Positions 1-5,724 of a DNA stretch of 10,999 nt are shown here, piece after piece. The notes beneath the pieces are model-generated. The model searched no databases, was not told the origin of the DNA, and was given only the letters and a program-made list of their open reading frames with translations. Source of the DNA: Winogradskyella sp. (GTDB lineage Bacteria; Bacteroidota; Bacteroidia; Flavobacteriales; Flavobacteriaceae); the NCBI GenBank assembly GCA_030149115.1, contig JASBSE010000599.1, forward strand, positions 1 through 10,999, given 5' to 3'. Every line of letters begins with the position of its first letter. Position 1 is the first letter of the stretch. A program made the position numbers and the translations under genes.

Positions 1-56
1 AAAAAGATACCTAGTTTTTCAACTAATGCGAGTTTTCTTTTTTCTAGGTTTTCCAT
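1..56 (-). CDS. N-terminal fragment of a gene leaving the window, possibly a GbsR/MarR-like regulator
   Basis: An ATG at 56-54 opens a minus-strand reading frame of 18 complete codons that runs off the left edge. It reads MENLEKRKLALVEKLGIF, a charged amphipathic start. From memory of the family, such a start followed by a FE-type motif is seen in Bacteroidota GbsR/MarR-type winged-helix regulators, but the DNA-binding domain is not in the window, so the name is an inference. A TAnnTTTG promoter element lies 20 bp upstream and a perfect inverted repeat lies just beyond it. That placement would suit an autoregulated transcription factor. The gene is separated from pheS by a strong terminator, so it is its own transcription unit. 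Confidence 0.45.
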   Translation of the reverse strand, partial: MENLEKRKLALVEKLGIF

Positions 57-76
57 TGTAATTTAATTTTATGATG

Positions 77-84
77 CAAAAATA
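77..84 (-). promoter_or_regulatory. Candidate Bacteroidota -7 promoter element for the left-edge gene
   Basis: Read on the minus strand the site is TATTTTTG, an exact match to the TAnnTTTG -7 consensus of Bacteroidota housekeeping promoters. It lies 20 bp before the ATG at 56. The matching upstream TTTG (-33) element is not well placed: the nearest TTTG is only 14 bp away, inside the adjacent palindrome. The call rests on the -7 element and its position. Confidence 0.45.
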
Positions 85-90
85 TGATTG

Positions 91-108
91 GTTCGGAACA
101 AACCGAAC
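91..108. promoter_or_regulatory. Palindromic candidate operator upstream of the left-edge gene
   Basis: GTTCGG (91-96) and CCGAAC (103-108) form a perfect 6-bp inverted repeat around a 6-bp centre. Matching TT and AA outer bases extend the symmetry to about 88-111 with one mismatched position per side. The GC-rich arms stand out in otherwise very AT-rich DNA. The repeat begins 7 bp upstream of the -7 element and therefore covers the -33 region, where a bound repressor would block RNA polymerase. The half-site spacing suits a dimeric winged-helix protein of the MarR/GbsR type. Binding is inferred; a terminator role is unlikely because there is no adjoining T-run. Confidence 0.45.
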
Positions 109-130
109 TAAACGAAGTTAAATTATTGTT

Positions 131-167
131 AAATAAAAAAGCCGATAGTATTTTTAGTACTATCGGC
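131..167 (-). terminator. Rho-independent terminator of pheS
   Basis: GCCGATAGTA (141-150) pairs perfectly with TACTATCGGC (158-167) across a 7-nt loop. On the minus strand the stem is followed by TTTTTTATTT (complement of 131-140). It begins 28 bp after the pheS stop codon at 196-198 and is the strongest hairpin with a U-tract in the window. Confidence 0.9.
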
Positions 168-195
168 TATAATAAGTTATGATTTGTGTGTCTTT

Positions 196-1215
196 TTATA
201 GAGCTGATTTGAATTGTTCTAAGAATCGAACATCATTTTCACTTAATAATCTAATGTCACTGATTTGGTTCAGTAGCATCGCAATTCTATCAATTCCCAT
301 ACCGAAGGCAAATCCTGAATATTCTTTAGAATCTATGCCACAGTTTTCTAAAACATTTGGGTCTACCATACCGCAGCCCATAATTTCTAGCCAACCAGTT
401 CCTTTAGTGATTTTATAATCTGTTTCGGTTTCTAATCCCCAATATACGTCTACTTCAGCACTTGGCTCTGTAAATGGGAAGTAAGATGGACGTAAACGAA
501 TTTTAGACTTTCCGAACATCTCTGTTGTAAAGTACTGAAGCGTTTGTTTTAAATCAGCAAAACTTACATCCTTATCAATATATAAACCTTCTACTTGGTG
601 AAAAAAGCAATGAGAACGCGCAGAAATAGCTTCATTTCTATATACTCTACCAGGAGAAATCGTTCTGATAGGTGGTTTATTGTTTTCCATATAACGTACC
701 TGTACAGAACTTGTATGTGTTCTTAATAAGATATCAGGATCAGTTTGAATAAAAAACGTATCCTGCATATCGCGTGCTGGGTGATATTCTGGTAAGTTCA
801 GTGCTGTAAAGTTGTGCCAATCGTCTTCAATTTCAGGACCTTCACTAACGTTGAAACCTATACGAGAAAAAATATCAATAATTTGATTTTTTACAATTGA
901 AATAGGATGACGAGCACCAATGGCAATTGGTTCTCCTGGACGAGACAAGTCACCGTAAATACCCTTATCTTCTTCTTGACTTTCAAGAGTTTGCTTTAAA
1001 TCATTAACCTTATCTTCGGCCGTTTTCTTTAACTGATTTATGGTTTGTCCAAATTCCTTTTTCTGCTCGTTTGCTACATTTTTAAATTCAGCAAAGTATT
1101 GCTTTAAAAGTCCTTTAGATCCTAAGTATTTTATTCGGAATGCTTCTATCTCATCCTTAGATTGTGCAGAAAATGCTTCAGCTTCCGCTATTAGTTCTTT
1201 TAACTTATCTATCAT
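196..1215 (-). CDS. pheS: Phenylalanine--tRNA ligase alpha subunit (PheS)
   Basis: This is the catalytic alpha subunit of cytosolic class II phenylalanyl-tRNA synthetase, which acts as an alpha2beta2 tetramer with PheT to charge tRNA-Phe. The 339 residues match the usual length. Residues 1-90 form the charged N-terminal coiled coil that binds tRNA. The catalytic domain follows, with HPARDMQDTFF (145-155), RTHTSSVQ (165-172), the motif 2 region GRVYRNE (189-195) and SHCFFHQVEG (201-210). Next come RPSYFPFTEPSAEVDV (242-257) and the glycine-rich motif 3 GFAFGMGIDRIAMLL (301-315). The ATG at 1215 places the N-terminus as in the family. pheT is not adjacent: downstream lies a terminator and an unrelated gene, so the two subunits are encoded apart, as is common in Bacteroidota. 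A candidate promoter lies at 1257-1264; cotranscription with the 118-aa gene upstream is also possible. Confidence 0.98.
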   Translation of the reverse strand: MIDKLKELIAEAEAFSAQSKDEIEAFRIKYLGSKGLLKQYFAEFKNVANEQKKEFGQTINQLKKTAEDKVNDLKQTLESQEEDKGIYGDLSRPGEPIAIGARHPISIVKNQIIDIFSRIGFNVSEGPEIEDDWHNFTALNLPEYHPARDMQDTFFIQTDPDILLRTHTSSVQVRYMENNKPPIRTISPGRVYRNEAISARSHCFFHQVEGLYIDKDVSFADLKQTLQYFTTEMFGKSKIRLRPSYFPFTEPSAEVDVYWGLETETDYKITKGTGWLEIMGCGMVDPNVLENCGIDSKEYSGFAFGMGIDRIAMLLNQISDIRLLSENDVRFLEQFKSAL

Positions 1216-1256
1216 AATTAGCTGAATTTAATCCAGTATTTTTATGTGTTGGAGTG

Positions 1257-1264
1257 CAAATTTA
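1257..1264 (-). promoter_or_regulatory. Candidate -7 promoter element for pheS
   Basis: The minus strand reads TAAATTTG, an exact TAnnTTTG match, in the 56-bp gap between the 118-aa gene and pheS, 41 bp before the pheS ATG. No TTG element is seen at the preferred 19-21 bp upstream, where the end of the preceding gene lies. AT-rich DNA gives such 6-base matches by chance, so confidence is modest. Confidence 0.35.
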
Positions 1265-1271
1265 AAAAATA

Positions 1272-1628
1272 TCAATCGATATACTCTGTTTCAACAAAAT
1301 AGTTGACAATAGCTTCTTTCATTAAAACACTTTGCTCACCCGCTTTAAGAAATGGCAACTGCTCTTTTACTTTATAATGTGGCCAGCCATCTTCATCTAC
1401 AAAATCAAACTCATAAAATCCATAAGGCTCTAGGAGTTTGCAAATAGCTATATGCATTAAATCTAACTTATGGTCTTTTTTGTATTCTCGGTGTATTTGG
1501 CCTAATTCCTGTACTCCTATAAGGTAGATTATAGAATCTAAGTCCAATATATCCCCATCTGCAAATTGTTTAGACAGTTTTTCTACTACTAAATCCCAAC
1601 GCTCTTTTAACTGTTCGTCTCTTGCCAT
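1272..1628 (-). CDS. Conserved-looking hypothetical protein, 118 aa
   Basis: I do not recognise a named family. The protein is 118 residues, acidic, without a signal peptide or membrane segment, so it is probably cytoplasmic. The N-terminal part (1-65) looks helical: MARDEQLKERWDLVVEKLSK, then a DLDSIIYLIGVQELG stretch and a KKDHKLDLMHIAICKLLEPYG helix with a histidine. The second half is rich in aromatics and acids (FYEFDFVDEDGWPHY, 71-85) and ends in an acidic tail. The ATG at 1628 is 34 bp from a canonical TAnnTTTG element. The frame is closed, has normal codon use and lies 56 bp upstream of pheS in the same direction, so it is a real gene and could be cotranscribed with pheS. I assign no function. 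Confidence 0.85.
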   Translation of the reverse strand: MARDEQLKERWDLVVEKLSKQFADGDILDLDSIIYLIGVQELGQIHREYKKDHKLDLMHIAICKLLEPYGFYEFDFVDEDGWPHYKVKEQLPFLKAGEQSVLMKEAIVNYFVETEYID

Positions 1629-1662
1629 AATTTATCTCACATATTATGCGTTATAGAATTGG

Positions 1663-1670
1663 CAAAGTTA
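1663..1670 (-). promoter_or_regulatory. Minus-strand -7 promoter element for the 118-aa gene
   Basis: The minus strand reads TAACTTTG, an exact TAnnTTTG match, 34 bp before the ATG at 1628. The -33 region shows only a T-rich stretch and no clear TTG at the expected spacing. The intergenic region is just 70 bp and must hold promoters for both divergent genes, which supports the call. Confidence 0.5.
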
Positions 1671-1673
1671 ATT

Positions 1674-1681
1674 TATATTTG
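1674..1681 (+). promoter_or_regulatory. Plus-strand -7 promoter element for the cvpA-family gene
   Basis: TATATTTG is an exact TAnnTTTG match, 17 bp before the ATG at 1699, which would leave a 5' leader of about ten bases. It lies only 3 bp from the opposing element at 1663-1670. A TTG at 1659-1661 is too close to act as its -33 box, so the upstream half is weak. Confidence 0.5.
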
Positions 1682-1698
1682 CTAAAACCGCTAGTATT

Positions 1699-2217
1699 AT
1701 GAGTATCATTGATATTGTTTTGGCAGCTCTTCTGCTATTTGGATTTGTGAGAGGTCTGTTTAAAGGTCTTTTTGTAGAAATTGCGTCGTTAGTTGCGCTT
1801 GTTTTAGGTGTTTATGGAGCAATTCACTTTAGTTATTTTGCCTCAAATTTATTGGAATCAAGTGTAGATTGGAGCGAAAAAACCACAAACATTGTAGCCT
1901 TTGCCATTACTTTTGTAATTATCGTTTTAGTGATTAGCTTGGCAGGAAAAGCGTTAACAAAGCTTGCTGATTTTGCTGCTTTGGGACTTTTAAATAAGCT
2001 TTTGGGAGGTGTATTTGGCGCTCTTAAAATAGGACTAATACTTAGTATAATCCTTATTGTTTTTGGTAAGTTAAATAACACCTTACCTTTTATGGAAAAA
2101 GAAGACTTGGAAAAAAGTGTACTGTACGAACCTGTAAAGTCTTTAGCTCCAATGATTTTTCCCAACCTTATTAAAAGTGATATAGAACAGGAAACATCAA
2201 TTGAGGAAGAAGCATAA
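1699..2217 (+). CDS. cvpA: CvpA-family inner-membrane protein
   Basis: The 172-residue protein has four hydrophobic segments at about 3-20, 25-45, 64-84 and 103-122, the topology of the CvpA family. The family signature is visible: RGLFKGLFVEI (18-28) after the first segment and a glycine-rich GLLNKLLGGVFGALK (96-110) before the fourth. The C-terminal 50 residues are polar and end in an acidic tail (IEQETSIEEEA). The name comes from a gene needed for colicin V production in E. coli. The molecular role is not settled, and links to envelope stress and bile resistance have been reported in enterobacteria. It is the only plus-strand gene in the window and is monocistronic, with its own divergent promoter and a terminator directly after the stop codon. 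Confidence 0.88.
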   Translation: MSIIDIVLAALLLFGFVRGLFKGLFVEIASLVALVLGVYGAIHFSYFASNLLESSVDWSEKTTNIVAFAITFVIIVLVISLAGKALTKLADFAALGLLNKLLGGVFGALKIGLILSIILIVFGKLNNTLPFMEKEDLEKSVLYEPVKSLAPMIFPNLIKSDIEQETSIEEEA

Positions 2218-2247
2218 AAAAAGCCACTAAACGTGGCTCTTTTATTT
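2218..2247. terminator. Bidirectional terminator between cvpA and the carbonic anhydrase gene
   Basis: AGCCAC (2222-2227) pairs with GTGGCT (2233-2238) over a 5-nt loop. On the plus strand CTTTTATTTT follows. On the minus strand the run of A's at 2216-2222 becomes a U-tract. It sits directly after the cvpA stop codon and 26 bp past the minus-strand stop at 2264, so one hairpin can end both converging transcripts. Confidence 0.85.
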
Positions 2248-2263
2248 TGATTTTATAAAAGGT

Positions 2264-2932
2264 TTAAGAATAAAATTCGACTTCACCTGTACTTATATCG
2301 TACATACCTCCAACAATTTTTATTTCTCCATTTTTTTCCATTTCACTTAAAATGACACTTTGGCTTCTAACATTTTCCAAAGTCATTTCCACATTCTTTT
2401 TAGAAACAGCATCTACAAATTCTAAATTAGAAGAATTACGCTCTGATTTATCTGTTGGTTCCTCTACAGCATAGACAGCAGGCTCTATTTTGTTTATTAG
2501 AGCTGTTAAATTACCCATCCTAGCATGATCACAGGCACCTTTAACAGCACCACAGCTTGTATGGCCTAATACAACAATAAGTTTTGTTCCTGCAAGTTTA
2601 CAAGCAAACTCCATACTCCCTAATATATCTTGATTGACAAAATTACCTGCAATTCGTATACTAAAAATATCCCCTAATCCTTGGTCAAAAACTAGCTCTG
2701 CTGAAACTCTAGAGTCTATACAACTCAATATTGTTGCAAAAGGAAACTGTCCCTCAGCCGTATCATTTACTTGCTCTAATAAGTTTCTATTTGCTTTTAG
2801 ATTTTTTTGAAACCTAACATTTCCCTCTTTAAGAAACTGAAGAGCTTTTTCAGGTGTCATCGTTGCCTGTGTCTCTTTTGTATGTGCTTTCATTTCTTCT
2901 ATTTCTTTTGCGCTTCTTTTCCTTCGAAGCAT
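2264..2932 (-). CDS. can: Beta-class carbonic anhydrase
   Basis: The enzyme interconverts CO2 and bicarbonate in the cytoplasm. The 222 residues match the beta class. The zinc ligands are visible: Cys71 in SCIDSR (70-75), His124 and Cys127 in GHTSCGAV (123-130). Asp73 and Arg75 form the conserved Asp-Arg dyad. Further family signatures are IFSIRIAGNFVN (89-100) and GSMEFA (105-110). The first 25 residues are charged and without a hydrophobic core, so no export is predicted. M14 and M25 are possible alternative starts, but the ATG at 2932 gives the tightest gap, 22 bp after the transporter stop. It is the last gene of its transcription unit, ending at the bidirectional terminator. Pairing with a SulP transporter suggests bicarbonate handling, for example supplying anaplerotic carboxylases. 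Confidence 0.96.
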   Translation of the reverse strand: MLRRKRSAKEIEEMKAHTKETQATMTPEKALQFLKEGNVRFQKNLKANRNLLEQVNDTAEGQFPFATILSCIDSRVSAELVFDQGLGDIFSIRIAGNFVNQDILGSMEFACKLAGTKLIVVLGHTSCGAVKGACDHARMGNLTALINKIEPAVYAVEEPTDKSERNSSNLEFVDAVSKKNVEMTLENVRSQSVILSEMEKNGEIKIVGGMYDISTGEVEFYS

Positions 2933-2954
2933 TATATTTTAATAATCATTTATT

Positions 2955-4532
2955 TTACTTCTTTTTTTCCGTTTTAAAAAATGCTACAAAACTATCAGGA
3001 TTTTCAACAATTCCTCTTTCAGAGAACAATTTAATATTAATATTCCGTTCTTTAGCTTTATATGCAAAATCTTCGAGAATTTCGATGATATCATTATCCA
3101 AAAACTTAGTTTTTGTTACGTCCAATTCTAACGTAGAATTTTCTGGTATACGATCTAACTCTTTAAGGATTGCCCCTTTATTAAAGAAGGTTACTTCTTC
3201 TGCTAATGTCATCTTAACTTTACCATCATCAATGTCTTCTCCCTCTTTATGTAGGAAATGAGAGTTCCTATAACTTCTGTACAGAACAATAAAAACACCT
3301 ATGGCTAAGCCCAAACCAACCCCTTTTAAAAGATCCAAAAATACGATTCCTAAAACTGTAACTATAAATGGTACAAACTGCATCCATCCACCATTGTACA
3401 TGGCCTTAAATGTTGACGGTTTTGCTAATTTGTAACCAACGATAAATAATATAGCTGCTAATACAGAAAGTGGAATATAATTCAAAATTCGAGGTATAAT
3501 AAGCACAGATATAAGCAGTAAAAATCCATGAATTATTGCACTTGCCTTCGTTTTACCACCAGATTGAATATTAGCAGAACTACGCACAATAACCTGAGTG
3601 ATTGGTAAACCTCCTATAAAACCAGAAACAATATTACCCGTACCTTGAGCTAAAAGTTCTCTGTTTGTTGGTGTTACACGTTTGTGAGGATCTAATTTGT
3701 CTGTAGCCTCCACACACAATAAGGTTTCTATTGATGCTACTAGAGCAATTGTAAACCCAGTAATAATAACATCGGGTTGCGTAATAACACTAAAATTTGG
3801 AAAACTAAACTGGCCAATAAATGAATCGAACCCATCAGGAACAGGAACATTAACCAAGTGTGTGACTTCAATAGCTAGAGTTTCATTTGTATTAGTTAGT
3901 AAGTAAAATATAATACCTACTACAACAGCAACAAGTGGGCCCTGTACTATTTCAAAAAACTTTCCTTTTTTAACAAGAACGTTACTCCATAGTAGTAGTA
4001 TAAGTAAACTAATTATTCCTATTACAGTAGAGCCAATTGTAATATTATCTATTGCAGAAAGAATCGCTGAAAATGTATTTTCACCTGATGGTTCTATAAA
4101 ACTGTCTGCACCTTCAGGCTCTATATCATATCCAAAAAAATGAGGAATTTGTTTTAAAATTATGATTATACCAATACCCGTTAGCATACCTTTAATGACG
4201 GAAAAAGGAAAGTAGTAAGCTATAATCCCTAGTCTTAGTAATCCAAATACTATTTGAATCGCTCCACCTAAAACGACCGCCACAAGAAAGTTCTCCCAAC
4301 TTCCAAGAGATGTTATTGCTAAAGCAACTATTGCAGCCAAACCAGCTGCTGGACCACTAACTCCAATTTGCGATCCACTTAAAAGACCAACAACGATACC
4401 TCCAACAATTCCTGCTATTAAACCTGAAAACAATGGTGCATCGCTAGCCAAAGCAATACCTAAACATAACGGGAGTGCAACGAAGAAAACAACGATACTC
4501 GCAGGCACGTCACTTTTTAATGATTTAAACAT
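2955..4532 (-). CDS. SulP-family anion transporter with STAS domain, probable bicarbonate transporter
   Basis: This is a 525-residue inner-membrane permease of the SulP/SLC26 family. About a dozen hydrophobic segments span residues 11-420. Family signatures include QIGVSGPAAGLAAIVAL (55-71), SIETLLCVEATDKL (267-280) and NRELLAQGTGNIVSG (290-304). GGLPITQVIVRSSANIQSGG (307-326) is also present. Residues 440-520 form a cytoplasmic STAS domain. Its usual DSSG-type phospho-acceptor loop is replaced by FLDNDIIEIL (477-486). SulP proteins carry sulfate, bicarbonate or other anions, and substrate cannot be read from sequence alone. The carbonic anhydrase gene 22 bp downstream favours bicarbonate, as in cyanobacterial BicA-like uptake; this is an inference. 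Sulfate-assimilation genes are absent from the window. Transcription may start in the 84-bp gap upstream, which holds a small hairpin. Confidence 0.93.
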   Translation of the reverse strand: MFKSLKSDVPASIVVFFVALPLCLGIALASDAPLFSGLIAGIVGGIVVGLLSGSQIGVSGPAAGLAAIVALAITSLGSWENFLVAVVLGGAIQIVFGLLRLGIIAYYFPFSVIKGMLTGIGIIIILKQIPHFFGYDIEPEGADSFIEPSGENTFSAILSAIDNITIGSTVIGIISLLILLLWSNVLVKKGKFFEIVQGPLVAVVVGIIFYLLTNTNETLAIEVTHLVNVPVPDGFDSFIGQFSFPNFSVITQPDVIITGFTIALVASIETLLCVEATDKLDPHKRVTPTNRELLAQGTGNIVSGFIGGLPITQVIVRSSANIQSGGKTKASAIIHGFLLLISVLIIPRILNYIPLSVLAAILFIVGYKLAKPSTFKAMYNGGWMQFVPFIVTVLGIVFLDLLKGVGLGLAIGVFIVLYRSYRNSHFLHKEGEDIDDGKVKMTLAEEVTFFNKGAILKELDRIPENSTLELDVTKTKFLDNDIIEILEDFAYKAKERNINIKLFSERGIVENPDSFVAFFKTEKKK

Positions 4533-4549
4533 ATTATATACTATTTAAA

Positions 4550-4567
4550 CTTAGAGGGACATCTAAG
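4550..4567 (-). promoter_or_regulatory. Short inverted repeat in the leader of the SulP gene
   Basis: CTTAGA (4550-4555) and TCTAAG (4562-4567) form a perfect 6-bp stem around a 6-nt centre, 17 bp before the SulP ATG. On the minus strand only TTT follows the stem, so it is a poor terminator. It could be an operator or a leader hairpin, or chance in AT-rich DNA. A near-consensus TAAGTTTA (minus strand, 7 of 8 to TAnnTTTG) overlaps its downstream arm, so the repeat could sit on the SulP-can promoter. Confidence 0.25.
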
Positions 4568-4616
4568 ACTTTTTAATTTTTTAAGACCTTTACAAATTTT
4601 ATTGTTGAATTACATT

Positions 4617-4904
4617 TTATGCAAGGTATCCCTCAGGAGGAGGCGAAATTAAATTTAAATGAGGTTTGTAGTACTCTTTAGCAGTATAACCTATGTACTC
4701 TTTTGTATAAATATCTACTGGCAAATCTTCTGGTTCTTCAGGCGATTGATCAAAAAGAACCTTAACATCCTCTTCCTCCTCATTCATTCCAAAAAACGCG
4801 GAAATGTCCTCAGAATCATCATAGGAAATAATTATGGTTGGTGCACATATCATTAATGTGAATAGCATCACAAACAACATTGCAATTGTTCTTTTTAAAA
4901 TCAT
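4617..4904 (-). CDS. Small acidic protein with N-terminal hydrophobic segment, unknown function
   Basis: I do not recognise this 95-residue protein. Residues 1-7 carry Lys and Arg and residues 8-27 are strongly hydrophobic, so it is either secreted or held in the inner membrane by this segment. Cys20 follows Leu-Met-Ile, which is a poor lipobox, so a lipoprotein is unlikely. The rest is very acidic in the middle (DDSEDISAFFGMNEEEED, 29-46, and SPEEPEDLP, 54-62) and ends in a tyrosine- and proline-rich tail, KEYYKPHLNLISPPPEGYLA (76-95). The final SPPPE resembles C-termini I recall from small flavobacterial envelope proteins, but I cannot name a family. It lies 58 bp after batE and 84 bp before the SulP gene in the same direction, with no obvious terminator on either side. 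It could belong to either unit. Confidence 0.75.
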   Translation of the reverse strand: MILKRTIAMLFVMLFTLMICAPTIIISYDDSEDISAFFGMNEEEEDVKVLFDQSPEEPEDLPVDIYTKEYIGYTAKEYYKPHLNLISPPPEGYLA

Positions 4905-4962
4905 AATTTGTATGCTATAAATAAAATATAACCTTTACAATATATGATTTTGTCAACAATTT

Positions 4963-5724
4963 TTAAAAGGTCTTGAGGATTTTTATGTCTTTTGAAGGAA
5001 TCCAACCCGTAGAATTGTCTGAAAGTTGAATTTTATTCCAATCCTCATAAGTATCTATAACCTGCACTTTTGTACCTTCATGAAGTCTAAACACTTCTTC
5101 TGAAGTCTTGTTTGCTTCAGATTTTACTTTAGACTCTTGAGCAAACACAATAGCAGGATTGTCTTTTTTATCCAGATTTTCTTTTTTAAACGCCATAGCT
5201 AAAGAAAAACAAGTTAAAAACAAACCTACTAAGCTTACTACAAAAGCTACTCTCTTTTTAGAAGTTGCATAAGAGAAGTGATACAGTAAAAATAAAATTA
5301 CAAAAACAATAACACCAGCCACAGCAATTTTTGCCCAAGTATCCTTACTAAATGTATTAACAACATTATTAATAATTCTAGTGAAACCAACCTGAGGCAC
5401 AGTGTCTATAGCATCAATGGTCATGTTTTGAGCATAACCTACTAAGTTGTCTTTAATGTCTTTATCTTTTGGATTTAATAACAATGCTTTTTCGTAATAA
5501 TATATACTTGGTGCTATATTATTAAGTTTGTAGTTGGCATTTCCTAAGTTAAAATATAGCTCTGCAGAATGCTGACCAGAGTCTAAAATTGCTTCATATT
5601 TATCAATAGCTTCTGCATATTTACCATCATTGTATAATGCATTGGCTTCATTAAAAAGTTTATTGTTTTGAGAAAAAACAACTAAGCTAAAAAAACAAAA
5701 TACTAATGCGATAAGTCCTTTCAT
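4963..5724 (-). CDS. batE: BatE: TPR and SH3-like membrane protein of the Bat operon
   Basis: The 253-residue protein starts with a signal peptide (MKGLIALVFCFFSLVVFSQ, 1-19). Two TPRs follow at about 20-53 and 54-87 (the latter with AELYFNLGNANYKLNN and PSIYYYEKALLLNP). Two membrane segments lie at about 131-150 and 158-178. A bacterial SH3-like domain covers about 190-250, recognisable from SEEVFRLHEGTKVQVI (208-223) and STGWIPSKDIKIL (238-250). This order is that of BatE, the last protein of Bacteroidota Bat operons. The TPRs face the periplasm and presumably dock other Bat proteins; the biochemical role is unknown. Its ATG directly abuts the batD stop codon, so translation is probably coupled. 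No terminator hairpin is visible downstream. Confidence 0.93.
   Translation of the reverse strand: MKGLIALVFCFFSLVVFSQNNKLFNEANALYNDGKYAEAIDKYEAILDSGQHSAELYFNLGNANYKLNNIAPSIYYYEKALLLNPKDKDIKDNLVGYAQNMTIDAIDTVPQVGFTRIINNVVNTFSKDTWAKIAVAGVIVFVILFLLYHFSYATSKKRVAFVVSLVGLFLTCFSLAMAFKKENLDKKDNPAIVFAQESKVKSEANKTSEEVFRLHEGTKVQVIDTYEDWNKIQLSDNSTGWIPSKDIKILKTF

Noticed and set aside
179..418. Plus-strand frame of 79 codons opposite the 3' end of pheS
   Set aside because: It lies wholly antisense to conserved pheS motifs and has no recognisable protein features.
2854..3261. Plus-strand frame of 135 codons across the can/SulP junction
   Set aside because: It is antisense to two well-supported genes and shows no family resemblance.
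4938..4960. TTGACA-like box on the minus strand upstream of the 95-aa gene
   Set aside because: There is no TATAAT-type partner at a proper distance, and this promoter type is not expected for the housekeeping sigma factor of Bacteroidota.
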